Below, in pieces: positions 35,894 through 46,299 of a stretch of 64,000 nucleotides of DNA. Below the pieces are notes generated by a model. It was not told the origin of the DNA. It made no database searches and worked only from the letters and a program-made list of their open reading frames with translations. Origin of the DNA: Deltaproteobacteria bacterium (GTDB lineage Bacteria > Myxococcota_A > Polyangia > Polyangiales > Polyangiaceae); NCBI GenBank assembly GCA_016875405.1, contig VGRJ01000008.1, positions 1-64,000 of the forward strand, given 5' to 3'. The translations under genes and the position numbers were made by a program. Position 1 is the stretch's first letter. Every line of letters begins with the position of its first letter.

Positions 35894-36990
35894 GGCGTCG
35901 CCTTTCGCGACACATCGCCGTTTGCGGGGTTTTGCGCGAGCTTCGAGGCGCGCTCGTTGCGCATGCGGACCACCACGCGCTCGGGATGAGCCCGGTTGTC
36001 GAGGAACAGCACCTCGGCCTTCGCCTGGCGCGTGCGGAGCTCGGCGAAGATGCGGGCCGCCTTCTGCACCTTCGCGCGAAACGGCGGCTCACCGAACACG
36101 AGTGAGAGCGCCTCGGCTCCCACGATCGCGGTGAGCTGGCCGAGCTCATCGATGTGCACCTCTTGAACCGGGAAACGCTCGGCGATGCGCTCCTCATCGA
36201 GCTCGGCGAGGAGCTCCAAGGCCGTCCGCAGCTTGCGCGAGGTCGACTCGGCGTCACGCGCGAGCTCGTCGGCGCGGAGCCCTGTGACGATGGGGAAATC
36301 GACGGGGTCTCCTGGCTCGGCCTCCTTGAAGGGCAGGCCTCGACCGTCGACGAGGAAGAGCTTCCCGTCGATGTTCGCGGCAAGGCGGGGATCACGCTCG
36401 ACGACGCGAATGTGGACGGTCGACGGAAGCGCCTTCTGGACCTTTGCGGACTCGACCCAAGGGTCGACCCGCACCTTGGCCGCCGCGGACTCCTCATCGA
36501 TGTCGAAGATGTTGTGGCCAGCCGCGATCCCGGCCGCGCGCGAGACACGCTGGGGCGAGAGGCGCTTGACGCCATCGACGACGACGTTCGTCACCGCGAA
36601 GCGCGGGCTCTTGTGCAAGTAGCGACGGAGGCCCCAAGCCACCATGACGGAGGCGGCGACGACCACGATGACTCCCGTCATGACCTGCAGCTTCGGAAGG
36701 AGCGAGCGGCCGCGACGCGAGGCCCCCTTCGCCAGAGCTGGTCCAGGCGGCGACCCGCGCCGCGACGAGGGCCTCGTGGACGTCGGCACGCGGCTCGACG
36801 GCGCATTGTCGGACGACGGCACGCGGCTCGACGGCGCATTGTCGGACGACGGAGCGCGGCTCGACGGTGCCGCGGCGACGGAAGGCGGTGGAGCGAGCGA
36901 AGGGCGCGCGGAAGGCGCGGCCCCGTCCGGCGCAGACGGTGGCCTCGTCCGTCGGTTCGGCGGGTTGAGGAGCGGGCTCGAGCGCCTCAT
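35890..36990 (-). CDS. ftsQ: Cell division protein FtsQ
   Basis: 366 residues. A long cytoplasmic N-terminus (1-100) rich in Pro and Ser includes an 11-residue repeat (SSDNAPSSRVP-type, two full copies and a partial one). One membrane helix at about 104-126 (VMTGVIVVVAASVMVAWGL). POTRA domain from about 132 (FAVTNVVVDGVKRLSP), then the FtsQ beta domain. It scaffolds FtsL and FtsI in the periplasm. The N-terminus is longer than usual. It follows murC directly with a 4-base overlap; murB and ddl, often found here, are absent. Confidence 0.93.
   Translation of the reverse strand: MRRSSPLLNPPNRRTRPPSAPDGAAPSARPSLAPPPSVAAAPSSRAPSSDNAPSSRVPSSDNAPSSRVPTSTRPSSRRGSPPGPALAKGASRRGRSLLPKLQVMTGVIVVVAASVMVAWGLRRYLHKSPRFAVTNVVVDGVKRLSPQRVSRAAGIAAGHNIFDIDEESAAAKVRVDPWVESAKVQKALPSTVHIRVVERDPRLAANIDGKLFLVDGRGLPFKEAEPGDPVDFPIVTGLRADELARDAESTSRKLRTALELLAELDEERIAERFPVQEVHIDELGQLTAIVGAEALSLVFGEPPFRAKVQKAARIFAELRTRQAKAEVLFLDNRAHPERVVVRMRNERASKLAQNPANGDVSRKATP
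36785..36870. repeat. 33-bp tandem repeat inside ftsQ
   Basis: Two perfect 33-bp copies (36785-36817 and 36818-36850) and a degenerate partial third (36851-36870). The period is 11 codons, so copy-number change keeps the frame. It encodes part of the disordered N-terminus of FtsQ. Confidence 0.9.
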
Positions 36991-38411
36991 CCGCCGGACC
37001 TCGTGGCATCGGATGCAGCGGGCGGGCTCTCACGCATGAGCTCGGCGAGACGCTCGAGCGACCGGTTGATGTCGCCGGCGCCGAGCGCGATGACGACGTC
37101 ACCCGGCAAGAGCTTCTCGTGGACGCGCGCAGGAATGTCGGCCTTGTCGGCGACGTAGCGAGCACCCTTGTTGCCGTGCTTGCGAATCTCGTCGACGAGC
37201 CGCTTCGACGACACACCGTCGATCGGCTTCTCGCCGGCTGCGTAGATGTCGGTGATGAAGACGAGATCGGCCTGGTTAAACGCGCTCGTAAACTCGTCGA
37301 AGAGGTGCTCGGTGCGCGAGTAGCGGTGAGGCTGAAAGGCGACAACGATGCGGTGCTGCTCGGCAGGGAAGGCGTTGCGAGCCGCCTCGAGGGTCGCGCG
37401 GATCTCGGCGGGGTGATGACCGTAGTCGTCGACGAGCTTCACGCCGGCGATGTCACCGACCATCGTGAACCGACGACCGACGCCGTCGAAGGTCGCGAGC
37501 GCCTGCTTGGTCACGTCGAGCGGGACCGCGAGCTCGTCGGCGACCGCGATCGCCGCGAGGGCGTTCAGCACGTTGTGTTGACCGGGCATGTTGATCGAGA
37601 AGCCTCCGAGCGGCTCGCCTCGACGGTAGGCGTTGAACGCGGTCGAGAGGCCGCGGTAGCGGACGCCACGTGCGGAGTAGTCGGCCTGAGGCGACATGCC
37701 GTAGGTGACGTAGCGCCCGCGGATGCGAGGCAGGAGCTCCTGCACGTCCGGGTGGTCGAGGCACATCACGCTGACGCCGTAGAAGGGGACGCGGTTCACG
37801 AACTCGACAAAGGCATCGATGAGCTTCTCGTGCGACCCCCAATAATCGAGGTGCTCGGGGTCGATGTTCGTGACGATCGAGATCGTCGGGTTGAGCCAGA
37901 GGAAGGTGCCGTCGCTCTCGTCGGCCTCGGCCACCATCAGATCGCCGCCGCCGAGGCGCGCGTTCGAGCCCAGCGCAGCCATCTTGCCGCCTACCGTTAC
38001 CGTCGGGTCGAGCCCTGCGGCTCGCAGCACCGTGGCCACGAGCGAAGTGGTGGTCGTCTTGCCGTGCGAGCCCGCGATGGCGACGCCGTACTTGATGCGC
38101 ATCAACTCCGCGAGCATCTCCGCGCGGCCGATCACGGGGATGCCCAGGTCGCGCGCCTCGTCGAGCTCGGGGTTCGCGAGGTCGATCGCGCTCGAACGTA
38201 CGACCACGTCTGCGCCGTGGACGTTCTCGGCCCGATGCCCGATGTCGACCCGAATGCCGAGCGACTCGAGGCGCTTCGTCGTCGAACCCGCGCGCACGTC
38301 GGAGCCCGACACCTCGAAGTCGAGCGATCGGAGGATCTCTGCGAGCCCGCTCATGCCGACGCCGCCGATACCGACGAAGTGCAGCTGCCTCACGCGACCA
38401 CGGAACATCAT
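36987..38411 (-). CDS. murC: UDP-N-acetylmuramate--L-alanine ligase
   Basis: 474 residues. N-terminal nucleotide-binding motif FVGIGGVGMSGLAEIL, ATP loop GSHGKTTTTS, and DYGHHPAEI late in the sequence identify MurC. It adds L-Ala to UDP-MurNAc in the cytoplasm. Its ATG overlaps the murG stop and its stop overlaps the ftsQ start. Confidence 0.98.
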   Translation of the reverse strand: MMFRGRVRQLHFVGIGGVGMSGLAEILRSLDFEVSGSDVRAGSTTKRLESLGIRVDIGHRAENVHGADVVVRSSAIDLANPELDEARDLGIPVIGRAEMLAELMRIKYGVAIAGSHGKTTTTSLVATVLRAAGLDPTVTVGGKMAALGSNARLGGGDLMVAEADESDGTFLWLNPTISIVTNIDPEHLDYWGSHEKLIDAFVEFVNRVPFYGVSVMCLDHPDVQELLPRIRGRYVTYGMSPQADYSARGVRYRGLSTAFNAYRRGEPLGGFSINMPGQHNVLNALAAIAVADELAVPLDVTKQALATFDGVGRRFTMVGDIAGVKLVDDYGHHPAEIRATLEAARNAFPAEQHRIVVAFQPHRYSRTEHLFDEFTSAFNQADLVFITDIYAAGEKPIDGVSSKRLVDEIRKHGNKGARYVADKADIPARVHEKLLPGDVVIALGAGDINRSLERLAELMRESPPAASDATRSGG

Positions 38412-39532
38412 GGCGTCGACACCTCGGAGAGAGAGGAAGCCCTCGAGCCGAGCTCAGGGCAGCGAGCCCGCGCGAGCTCGAGGAGATCCTTCGCTATCGT
38501 CTTGGCGGCATCGGGACGACCGCGCTCGCGCGCTCGGGTCGCCATCGCGACGCGCGCGACCCCATCTTCGAGCAAAGGGGCGAGCTCGCTCGCGAGGCGC
38601 TCGGCGGTGGCCTCGGCCTGCGGTACACAGACCGCGGCGCCGTCTCGCGCGAGGGACTCGGCGTTGTGGCGCTGATGGTCATCCGCCGCGAACGGGTAAG
38701 GCACGAGCAACCCTGGCCGTCCGATGGCGGTGAGCTCGGCGAGCGACCCAGCACCCGAGCGCTCGATGACGACATCCGCGCGCGCGAGCGCTCCGGCGAC
38801 GTCGTCGATAAAGGGGACCACCTCGGCCTCGAGGCCGAGCTCCGCGTAGAGCGCCCGAGCTGCCGCGTCCTTGTCGCGACCCGCCTGGTGCACGATCTGA
38901 AGGCGAACGGCGTCGCGGCGCTTCGCCAGCGCGCGAGGGACCGCCTCGTTCAGCGCGAGCGCTCCCTGGCTCCCGCCCATCACGAGGACGCGCACGGCCG
39001 AGACTCCCTCGGCGGGCGGCACGGGCTCGAAGCGCCTCCGAAGCGGGACGCCGGTCCACAGCGCGCGCGGGCCGAGCCCCGCCACGGTCTCGGGGAAACC
39101 ACCGTAGACGCGGTGAACGAGCGGCTTCAGGAGTTTGTTCGTGAAGCCCCACACCGCGTTGGGCTCGAGCAAGGTCACCGGAACCCCGAGCGCCCGGGCC
39201 GCGAGCGTCACCGGTCCAGCCGCGTAGCCGCCGACCGAGAACACGACGTCGGGGGCGAGGCGTTTCACGAGCCCGAGCGCGCGGGGCAAGACCGTCGCGG
39301 CGCGAAGCGCGCCCTTGGCGAAGCCTGTGAGCCCGTGCCCACGGAGCGGAAGTACGTCGAGGAGCTCGAGGCGTCCGCCTGCCTCTGGCACCACACGGGT
39401 CTCGATGCCGCGTCCCGTCCCGACGAACACGACCTCGACGCCCTGCTCCTCCGCGCGGAGCGCCTCGGCGACGGCGATCATCGGGAAGACGTGGCCGCCC
39501 GTCCCGCCGCCTGCGATGAGGACACGCGTCAC
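38408..39532 (-). CDS. murG: Lipid II synthase (N-acetylglucosaminyltransferase)
   Basis: 374 residues. GGGTGGHVFPMIAVAEAL at the start, SVGGYAAGP, VLVMGGSQGALALNE, and ERSGAGSLAELTAIGRPGLL are the MurG donor and acceptor motifs. It adds GlcNAc to lipid I on the inner face of the membrane, making lipid II. Coupled by 4-base overlaps to ftsW and murC. Confidence 0.98.
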   Translation of the reverse strand: MTRVLIAGGGTGGHVFPMIAVAEALRAEEQGVEVVFVGTGRGIETRVVPEAGGRLELLDVLPLRGHGLTGFAKGALRAATVLPRALGLVKRLAPDVVFSVGGYAAGPVTLAARALGVPVTLLEPNAVWGFTNKLLKPLVHRVYGGFPETVAGLGPRALWTGVPLRRRFEPVPPAEGVSAVRVLVMGGSQGALALNEAVPRALAKRRDAVRLQIVHQAGRDKDAAARALYAELGLEAEVVPFIDDVAGALARADVVIERSGAGSLAELTAIGRPGLLVPYPFAADDHQRHNAESLARDGAAVCVPQAEATAERLASELAPLLEDGVARVAMATRARERGRPDAAKTIAKDLLELARARCPELGSRASSLSEVSTP

Positions 39533-40779
39533 GCCCCCTCCTCGGCCGCGCTAGCGACGATGGCGGAGGCGCTCTGGACCGGGCCCTTCGGCTCCATGGC
39601 TGGAGCCTCGACCTGCGAGCGTCGGCGGCTGATGTTGAGCAGCAGCCCGATCGAGGCCGCGCTTACGAGAAGGGACGAGCCGCCGTAGCTGATGAACGGC
39701 AGCGTGAGGCCCTTGGTCGGCATGATCGCCATCGCGACGGCGAGGTTCAAGATGACCTGCGCGCCGAGGAGGATCGAGAGACCGAAGGCGATGTAACTGC
39801 CGTAGTCGTCCTCGGCCTCGAGCGCGATCTTGATGCCACGCCACACCACGAGCGCGTAGGTCGCGGTGAGTCCGAGTGTGCCGATGAAGCCGAGCTCCTC
39901 GCCAATGATCGCGCCGATGAAGTCGGTGTGCGCCTCGGGGAGGTAGAGCACTTGGTAGCCTCGTCCGAGCCCGAGGCCACCGACGCCGCCGGAGCCGAAC
40001 GTCATGACCGACTGGAAGGGCTGGTAGGCGAGCCCCTGGCGATGGGTGTCCATGTCGGAGTACGCCATCCAGCGCTGCATGCGGTAGGGCGAGAGCTTGA
40101 CGAGGATGATCGCGGCGGCGACGAACGCGAGGCCCGACAGGACGATGTGCGAGACGCGCCCACCGGCGATGAACATCAGCGCGAAGGTCAGCATCGCGAG
40201 CACGAACGCGCTGCCGAAGTCGGGCTGCTTGAGGCAGAGCGTCATCAGCACCCCGAGGATCACGATGTGCGGCACGAAGCCGACCCAAAATGACGCGACC
40301 TTCTCGGCCTTCTTCGAGAGCGAGTACGCGAGCCAGAGGACGAGCGCCACCTTCGCCATCTCGGAGGGCTGAATGTGCACGGGGCCGACGGCGATCCACC
40401 GGTAAGCGTTTCCCGCCTTGTGGCCGAGTCCCGCGACCGTCGCGAAGAGCAGCGTCGCGACGCCGGCCAGGATCGGATACGTGAGCGGGCGGACGATGCG
40501 GTAGTCGAAGCGGCTGACGAGCCACATCGTACCGAGTGCGAGAAGGGCGTAAATCGCCTGCCGCTTCACGTAGTGCTGCGGGTCTGAGTAGCGAACCGTC
40601 GATTCGAACGCGCTCGCGCTGTAGACCATGACGATCCCGAAGCCGACCAGCGCCACGACCGCGGCCGCGAGGACGTGATCGACGGGCCCGGCGCCGCTCC
40701 TCTTCACGAACGCGCGCATGCGCCCCCAGCGCGACATCGAGCTGGGAGCCTCGGTCCGGTCGTCTCGGCGTGAGTTCAT
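39529..40779 (-). CDS. ftsW: SEDS-family septal glycosyltransferase FtsW
   Basis: 416 residues with about ten membrane helices. SEDS motifs: KRQAIYALLALG, KAGNAYRWIAVGPVHIQPSEMAKVA in which the conserved residues of the family lie, and a late GLTLPFISYGGSSLL. It polymerises glycan at the septum together with the FtsI protein encoded upstream. The N-terminal 35 residues are charged and cytoplasmic. Overlaps murD and murG by 4 bases. Confidence 0.96.
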   Translation of the reverse strand: MNSRRDDRTEAPSSMSRWGRMRAFVKRSGAGPVDHVLAAAVVALVGFGIVMVYSASAFESTVRYSDPQHYVKRQAIYALLALGTMWLVSRFDYRIVRPLTYPILAGVATLLFATVAGLGHKAGNAYRWIAVGPVHIQPSEMAKVALVLWLAYSLSKKAEKVASFWVGFVPHIVILGVLMTLCLKQPDFGSAFVLAMLTFALMFIAGGRVSHIVLSGLAFVAAAIILVKLSPYRMQRWMAYSDMDTHRQGLAYQPFQSVMTFGSGGVGGLGLGRGYQVLYLPEAHTDFIGAIIGEELGFIGTLGLTATYALVVWRGIKIALEAEDDYGSYIAFGLSILLGAQVILNLAVAMAIMPTKGLTLPFISYGGSSLLVSAASIGLLLNISRRRSQVEAPAMEPKGPVQSASAIVASAAEEGA

Positions 40780-42134
40780 GACCCGGCTCCTCGCAAGTAC
40801 CCGACGGCGGCGACGAACGCGTCACCGCGGGCACGGTAGTTCGCGAACATGTCGAAGCTCGAGCAGGCCGGACTGAGGAGCACGGCGTCACCTGGCTCGG
40901 CGAGCCGAGACGCGAGCTCCACGGCCTCCTCCATCGTCCCGGCGCGCTCGATCGGGAGCACCCCCGACGCGGCCTCGGCGATTCGCTCGGCGGCCTCCCC
41001 CAGGACGACGAGCGCGCGGCCCTTGACGCGGAGGGCCTCGACGAGAGGCGCGTACGTCCCCTGCTTGTCCCGACCACCCGCGATGAGCACGACGCGCGAC
41101 TCCGAGAGTCCCGCGAGCGCCGCGACCGAGGCGCCGACATTGGTGCCCTTCGAGTCGTCGTAGTAGCGAACACCTGCGATCTCCTCGACCAGCGCGCAGC
41201 GATGTCCAAGTCCGACGAAGCCCCGGAAGGCCTTGTCGAGGACCGCGCTGGTCGCGTGCACATCACCGAGATCGAACGCGCCAGCGAGCGCGATGGCGGC
41301 GCAGGCGTTGGCGACGTTGTGCGTCCCCTCGAGGCGGAGGCTCGAGCGCGGGACCGCGACCCCGCGAAGCCGATCCGACAGCCAATCTCCGCGTAGCGCG
41401 ACGTCCGCGCGCGAGTCGGTCGCCGCGAAGGTCACGCGTCGCGCCCCGCCGCGCCGCGCCTGCGCCTCGCAGAGCGCATCGCCGTACGGCACCACGGCGA
41501 CGTCGTCCGACGTCATCGCCGCGAACGGATTGCCCTTCGCTCGCGCGTAGGCTTCGAAGCTCGGGTAGCGGTCGAGGTGATCGTCGGTGACGTTGAGCAG
41601 CGCGTGTGCGCATGCGTGCATCGTCGGGACTCGCTCGGCCTGAAAGCTCGAGATCTCGACGACGAGCACGTCGTACTCACCGCCGACGGCATCGGCCAAC
41701 GGCGTCCCGAAGTTTCCGCCGAGGAAGACCTGCTTGCCCGCCGCCTCGAGGATCGCAGCGACGAGCGCGGTGGTCGTGCTCTTGCCGTTGGTGCCGCCGA
41801 TGAGGACGAGCGGCGCGTCGAGGTAGTACGACGCGAACTCGAGCTCTCCGACCACCTTGGCCCCCGATGCCTCGGCCCTCTGGAGCGCTGGCTTCTCGGG
41901 AACGCCCGGAGACACCACGACGAGCTCGAAGCCGTCGAGCGCGTCCTCCCCGAGCGCGCCGCCGCGAACCTCGAGCCCCGCGAGGCCAGCGAGGTCACTC
42001 CTCGACAGAAGCCGCTCCGGCGCCGCCTCATCGAAGCCGACGACCTCTGCGCCACGCGCGAGGGCAAGGCGGACCGCCGCGACGCCGCTCGCGCCCAGAC
42101 CCACCACCGCGACGCTACGCCCGATGAGGTCCAT
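40776..42134 (-). CDS. murD: UDP-N-acetylmuramoyl-L-alanine--D-glutamate ligase
   Basis: 452 residues from the ATG at 42134, which shares one base with the mraY stop (TGATG). The frame is open upstream into mraY but that part is out of frame with it. MurD features: VAVVGLGASGVAAVRLAL, IGGTNGKSTTTALV for ATP, HRCALVEEIAGVRYYDDSKGTN. It adds D-Glu to the muropeptide precursor. Confidence 0.97.
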   Translation of the reverse strand: MDLIGRSVAVVGLGASGVAAVRLALARGAEVVGFDEAAPERLLSRSDLAGLAGLEVRGGALGEDALDGFELVVVSPGVPEKPALQRAEASGAKVVGELEFASYYLDAPLVLIGGTNGKSTTTALVAAILEAAGKQVFLGGNFGTPLADAVGGEYDVLVVEISSFQAERVPTMHACAHALLNVTDDHLDRYPSFEAYARAKGNPFAAMTSDDVAVVPYGDALCEAQARRGGARRVTFAATDSRADVALRGDWLSDRLRGVAVPRSSLRLEGTHNVANACAAIALAGAFDLGDVHATSAVLDKAFRGFVGLGHRCALVEEIAGVRYYDDSKGTNVGASVAALAGLSESRVVLIAGGRDKQGTYAPLVEALRVKGRALVVLGEAAERIAEAASGVLPIERAGTMEEAVELASRLAEPGDAVLLSPACSSFDMFANYRARGDAFVAAVGYLRGAGS

Positions 42135-43264
42135 CAGCGCACCTTCAGCGAGGCGAGGCTCACGAGCGATAAGAGGATCGAGACGATCCAGAATCGAACG
42201 ATGATCTTCGGCTCCGCCCAGCCCTTCTTCTCGAAGTGGTGATGGATGGGCGCCATGAGGAAGATGCGCTTGCCGGTGGCCTTGAAGTAGCCGACCTGGA
42301 CCATGACGCTCAGCGTCTCGACGACGAAGATGCCTCCGAGCAGCACGCTCAAGAGCTCGTTCTTCGTGAAGATCGCGAGCATGCCGAGGCCTCCGCCGAG
42401 GGCGAGTGAGCCCACGTCGCCCATGAAGACCTGCGCTGGATACGTGTTGTACCAAAGGAACCCGATCCCGGCCCCTAGCACGGCGCCGCAATACACGGCC
42501 AACTCCCCTACCGAGGCGATCCGCGGGATGTCGAGGTAGCTCGCGAGGGCGAACTTCCCGATCGTCGCGCCCGTGACGTAGGCCCATACGAGATAGGTCG
42601 CGGCGTTGGTCATCACCGGACCTATCGCGAGCCCATCGAGTCCGTCGGTGAGATTCACCGCGTTCGACGTGCCGACCACGACGAACACCGCGAAGACGAC
42701 GTAGGCCCAGAGCGGGAGATCAGGCGCAAAGCGCGAGAACGACGTGAACGGGATCGCGAGCTTCGTCCGGATCTCGAACCAGTCGGCGGGCAGCTTCGAC
42801 TCGAGGACGAAGGTGTAATACACGGCCGCGCCGCCAATCAGCACCTGACCGATGAGCTTATAGCGACCCGGGAGGCCTCCCGGATGGCGCAGCTTGATCT
42901 TCAGGTAATCGTCGAGATAGCCGATGACGCCGTAGCCCGCCGTCACGGCCGTCGTCGCGAGGACGAAGGGGTTGCGGAGATCGGCCCACAACACCGTCGG
43001 CAGCAGCAGCGACAAGAGGATGAGCGCGCCGCCCATCGTCGGCGTGCCTGCCTTGATGCGATGGCTCTCGGGGCCGTCGCTCCGCACAATCTGCCCGATC
43101 TGCTTCTTCTGGAGCTCCCGGATGAACCACGGAGCAAGCATGAACGTGAGCAGCATGGCCGTGATGGTGGCCATGATCGTGCGGAACGGGATGTAGCGGA
43201 GCACGTTCAGCCACGAGAGCCAGGCGTAGTGCTGCTTCAACGGGTAGAAGAGCTCGTAGATCAC
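42134..43264 (-). CDS. mraY: Phospho-MurNAc-pentapeptide transferase
   Basis: 376 residues and ten membrane helices. Catalytic Asp motifs YLDDYLK and [10 protein letters not shown], plus the HHHFEKKGW loop late in the sequence. It moves phospho-MurNAc-pentapeptide to undecaprenyl phosphate, making lipid I. Overlaps murF by 4 bases and murD by 1. Confidence 0.98.
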   Translation of the reverse strand: MIYELFYPLKQHYAWLSWLNVLRYIPFRTIMATITAMLLTFMLAPWFIRELQKKQIGQIVRSDGPESHRIKAGTPTMGGALILLSLLLPTVLWADLRNPFVLATTAVTAGYGVIGYLDDYLKIKLRHPGGLPGRYKLIGQVLIGGAAVYYTFVLESKLPADWFEIRTKLAIPFTSFSRFAPDLPLWAYVVFAVFVVVGTSNAVNLTDGLDGLAIGPVMTNAATYLVWAYVTGATIGKFALASYLDIPRIASVGELAVYCGAVLGAGIGFLWYNTYPAQVFMGDVGSLALGGGLGMLAIFTKNELLSVLLGGIFVVETLSVMVQVGYFKATGKRIFLMAPIHHHFEKKGWAEPKIIVRFWIVSILLSLVSLASLKVR

Positions 43265-44748
43265 CTGCCTGCTCCTTCCTGCTCCGCACGGGGGGCAGCT
43301 TCACATCGTGCGAGCGCAGCCACGACGCGCTCGGTCCTCACGCCACGGGATCCCTTCACGAGCACGAGGTCGTCTGCTCTGACGAGCTCGCAAGCGAACT
43401 CCGCGGCGCGCTCGGAGGTCTCCGCGTGCCGCGCGTCGAGCCCCCGCGCGCGAGCGAGCGCCGCACCGCGCGCCGAGTGGTCGCCAACGGTGAGCAAGAG
43501 CCTCGCTCCGCTGCGTGCCGCCCAGTCCCCAAGCGATTCGTGCGACGCATCGCGATCCTCGCCGAGCTCCAGCATGTCGCCGAGCACCAGGACGAGCCTC
43601 CGTCCAGCGACGCGGGCGAGCTCGCGCGCCGCTTCGATCGATGCCTCCGTCGAGGCGGGGTTCGCGTTGTAGCTGTCGTCGACGACGACGACTCCGCTCG
43701 TGAGGCGGCGCGGGGCGAGGCGACCGGGTCCAGCGTCTTCGACGCCGAGATGGGCGAGCGCTGCCTCGGCCTCGTCGCCGTGGAATGGCCTCCCCGGGAA
43801 CGCGGCCTCGATCGCGGCGAGCGCTGCCGTCGTCGCGAGCGCCCCCGCAGCACCGAGGAGCGGCGTCGTGAAGCTCAGCGTCGAGCCGTCAGGGCGCCGC
43901 ACCTCGAGACGCGAGCGCTCGAGATCGAGCGCCTCTCGCCGAAGGATTCGGTAGTCCGCATCGGCGGCGGTCCCGTAGCCGATCTTGTCGCTGGCCACGC
44001 ACGCCGCGAGTCCGGCGCGCACGCGCGCATCGTCAGCATTGCCGAGCGCGACAGCGCCTCGCGCGAGCCCACGAAACATCGCGGTCTTCTCGCGCGCGAT
44101 GCCGTCGAGGCCACCTAGCCCTTCGGAGTGCGCGCTCGCGATCAGCGTAACGAGCGCGAGGTCAGGCCGTGCCATCCGAGCGAGCTTGCCGATCTCACCG
44201 GGGGCGTTGGTGCCCATCTCGAGCACGAGCAAGCGCGCATCGTCCGAGAGCGCGAGCATCGTCATCGGAACGCCGACGAGGTTGTTCAAGTTCCCTTGCG
44301 TCGCCGTGACTCGGTGGGGCAGGCGCGCCTCGGCGAGCGCCGCGAGCGCCCGCTTGGTGGTGGTCTTTCCGGCGGAGCCCGTCAGCGCAACGACGCGCCC
44401 CCCATGGTCCGCCCTCCAGCGCGCGACCCGCGCTTCGGCGAGGCCCGCGAGCGCCGCCAGCGTCGACTCGACGCGCAGCACCGTGAGCCCTCGTACCTCG
44501 ACGTCTCGCTCGACGATGGCGAGCGACGCTCCGCGCTCGGCCGCGGCGGCGAGGTGAGCGTGACCGTCGAAGCGCTCGCCCGCGAGCGCCACGAAGGCCT
44601 GCCCTGGCTCGAGCGTGCGCGAGTCGGTCGCGACACCGGCGACCTCGAGAGCGGCGTCCTCGAGCGGCCCACGGAGTGACCCGCCGGTCGCGGCGAAGAC
44701 CTCAGGCAGCGTGAATCGGGCTCGATTCGTCGGGATGGGAGTGGCCAT
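43261..44748 (-). CDS. murF: UDP-MurNAc-tripeptide--D-alanyl-D-alanine ligase
   Basis: 495 residues. N-terminal [28 protein letters not shown] loop [22 protein letters not shown], and [10 protein letters not shown] identify MurF. It adds D-Ala-D-Ala to the tripeptide. The ddl gene for its substrate is not in the cluster. Its ATG shares a base with the murE stop. Confidence 0.97.
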   Translation of the reverse strand: MATPIPTNRARFTLPEVFAATGGSLRGPLEDAALEVAGVATDSRTLEPGQAFVALAGERFDGHAHLAAAAERGASLAIVERDVEVRGLTVLRVESTLAALAGLAEARVARWRADHGGRVVALTGSAGKTTTKRALAALAEARLPHRVTATQGNLNNLVGVPMTMLALSDDARLLVLEMGTNAPGEIGKLARMARPDLALVTLIASAHSEGLGGLDGIAREKTAMFRGLARGAVALGNADDARVRAGLAACVASDKIGYGTAADADYRILRREALDLERSRLEVRRPDGSTLSFTTPLLGAAGALATTAALAAIEAAFPGRPFHGDEAEAALAHLGVEDAGPGRLAPRRLTSGVVVVDDSYNANPASTEASIEAARELARVAGRRLVLVLGDMLELGEDRDASHESLGDWAARSGARLLLTVGDHSARGAALARARGLDARHAETSERAAEFACELVRADDLVLVKGSRGVRTERVVAALARCEAAPRAEQEGAGR

Positions 44749-46292
44749 CAGATGCCCCTCCTCTCGCGTCGCGCGGCGAGGGCTCGCCCGAGCTCGACCC
44801 GGTCGTCAAACGCGAACGTCTCGGCACCAATGAGCTGGTAGGGCTCGTGCCCTTTTCCCGCGACGAGCACGACGTCGCCGGGTGCCGCGCACTCGACCGC
44901 GTGGCGAATCGCTTGCGCTCGGTCGAGGAGGACCGTTGTCCGGCCGCGCGCACCACCGCGCTCGAGCCCGACGAGGATCTCGGCGGCGATGGCGTCGGGG
45001 GCTTCGCTCCGCGGGTTGTCGTTCGTGACGATCGCGAGATCCGCCGCCCGCGCGACGGCCTCGCCCATCGGCGCGCGCTTCGCCGGGTCGCGGTCACCGC
45101 CACAGCCGAACACGCAGATGAGCTTGCCTTTCGTCAATCCGCGCACGCTCTCGAGGACGCGAACGAGGGCGTCGGGGGTGTGGGCATAATCGACCACCGC
45201 GACGAGATCGTCGCGTGCGGGGTCGTCGCAGCGCTCTAGCCGACCCGCCACAGTCCGCATGCCGCCAAGCCCAACGAGCGCACGAGCGTCGAGGCCAAGG
45301 GCGCGCGCGATGGCGACCCCGACGAGGAGGTTCGATGCGTTGTGAGCCCCGACGAGCGGCGAGCGGAGCGCGCCACCGTCCGCGAAATCGATCGCGATCC
45401 CTTCGGTCGAAATCGAGAGCGTGCTCGGACGAACATCGGCCGCGCTGTCCGGCCGGACCGAGACGCTGAGTACGGTGGCCCCTCGTTCACCGAGGCGTTG
45501 GGCGAGGGTCGCGCCGTGTGGGTCGTCGACGTTCACGACCGACACGCGCGGCGCAAAGTCGAGAAAGAGCTTGTCCTTCGCCGCCGCGTACGCGTCCATC
45601 GTGCCGTGGAAGTCGAGGTGGTCTTGGGTGAGGTTCGTGAACGCGGCGACATCGAAACGAACGCCTTCCATTCGCGAGGCGGCGAGCGCGATCGACGAGA
45701 CCTCCATCACGAGATGACGCGCCCCTCGATCGCGCACGAGGGCCGCGAGCCGCTGGAGCTCGTCGGCCTCGGGACTCGTGTGCCCCTCGCCAAGCGGCTC
45801 GTCGCCGATACGATGCCCGAGCGTCCCGAGGACCCCGCACGCTTGCCCAGTCGCGGCGAGGGCGGCCTCGACGAGATGGGCCGTGGTCGTCTTCCCATTG
45901 GTGCCGGTGATCCCGACGACCGCGAGGTGCTGCGTAGGCTCGCCGTGCACCATCGCGGCGGCGCGCGCGAGCGCTGGACGAAGCGCCGCGACCTCGAGCA
46001 CCGGGGCGCCCAGGCTCGCGATCTCGCGTCGACGTCCGGACTCGCACAGCACTCCGACCGCGCCGCGCTCGAGCGCGACAGGCGCATGCAGGAGACCGTC
46101 CGAGCGCGCACCTCGCAACGCGGCGAAGAGCGTTCCCGGCCCCACCTTCCGCGAGTCCTGCTCGACGTCGAGGACCTCCACGTCGCCGCGCCCCGAGAGC
46201 GCTGCACCGAGGTGTCGCGCGAGCTCGTCGAGCGTCACCCGTGGTCGGGCGACGTCGCGCCCAGCCAGGGTGCTCGCGTCGGTCGACCTCAT
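44748..46292 (-). CDS. murE: UDP-MurNAc-L-Ala-D-Glu--meso-diaminopimelate ligase
   Basis: 514 residues from the ATG at 46292, with GAGGAG a few bases upstream. ATP loop GTNGKTTTAHLV, the substrate loop and the DNPR motif (in TNDNPRSEAPD) that marks meso-DAP rather than L-Lys selection. It adds the third residue of the stem peptide, so the wall should be of the DAP type. Seven bases separate it from the ftsI gene. Confidence 0.97.
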   Translation of the reverse strand: MRSTDASTLAGRDVARPRVTLDELARHLGAALSGRGDVEVLDVEQDSRKVGPGTLFAALRGARSDGLLHAPVALERGAVGVLCESGRRREIASLGAPVLEVAALRPALARAAAMVHGEPTQHLAVVGITGTNGKTTTAHLVEAALAATGQACGVLGTLGHRIGDEPLGEGHTSPEADELQRLAALVRDRGARHLVMEVSSIALAASRMEGVRFDVAAFTNLTQDHLDFHGTMDAYAAAKDKLFLDFAPRVSVVNVDDPHGATLAQRLGERGATVLSVSVRPDSAADVRPSTLSISTEGIAIDFADGGALRSPLVGAHNASNLLVGVAIARALGLDARALVGLGGMRTVAGRLERCDDPARDDLVAVVDYAHTPDALVRVLESVRGLTKGKLICVFGCGGDRDPAKRAPMGEAVARAADLAIVTNDNPRSEAPDAIAAEILVGLERGGARGRTTVLLDRAQAIRHAVECAAPGDVVLVAGKGHEPYQLIGAETFAFDDRVELGRALAARRERRGI

Positions 46293-46299
46293 CGGCTCC

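Noticed and set aside
36785-36870. 33-bp repeats as a CRISPR array
   Set aside because: Copies are adjacent without spacers and in frame within ftsQ; no cas genes in the window.
42135-42587. Upstream extension of murD into mraY
   Set aside because: The added residues are Arg-rich shadow sequence of mraY; MurD begins normally at the ATG at 42134.
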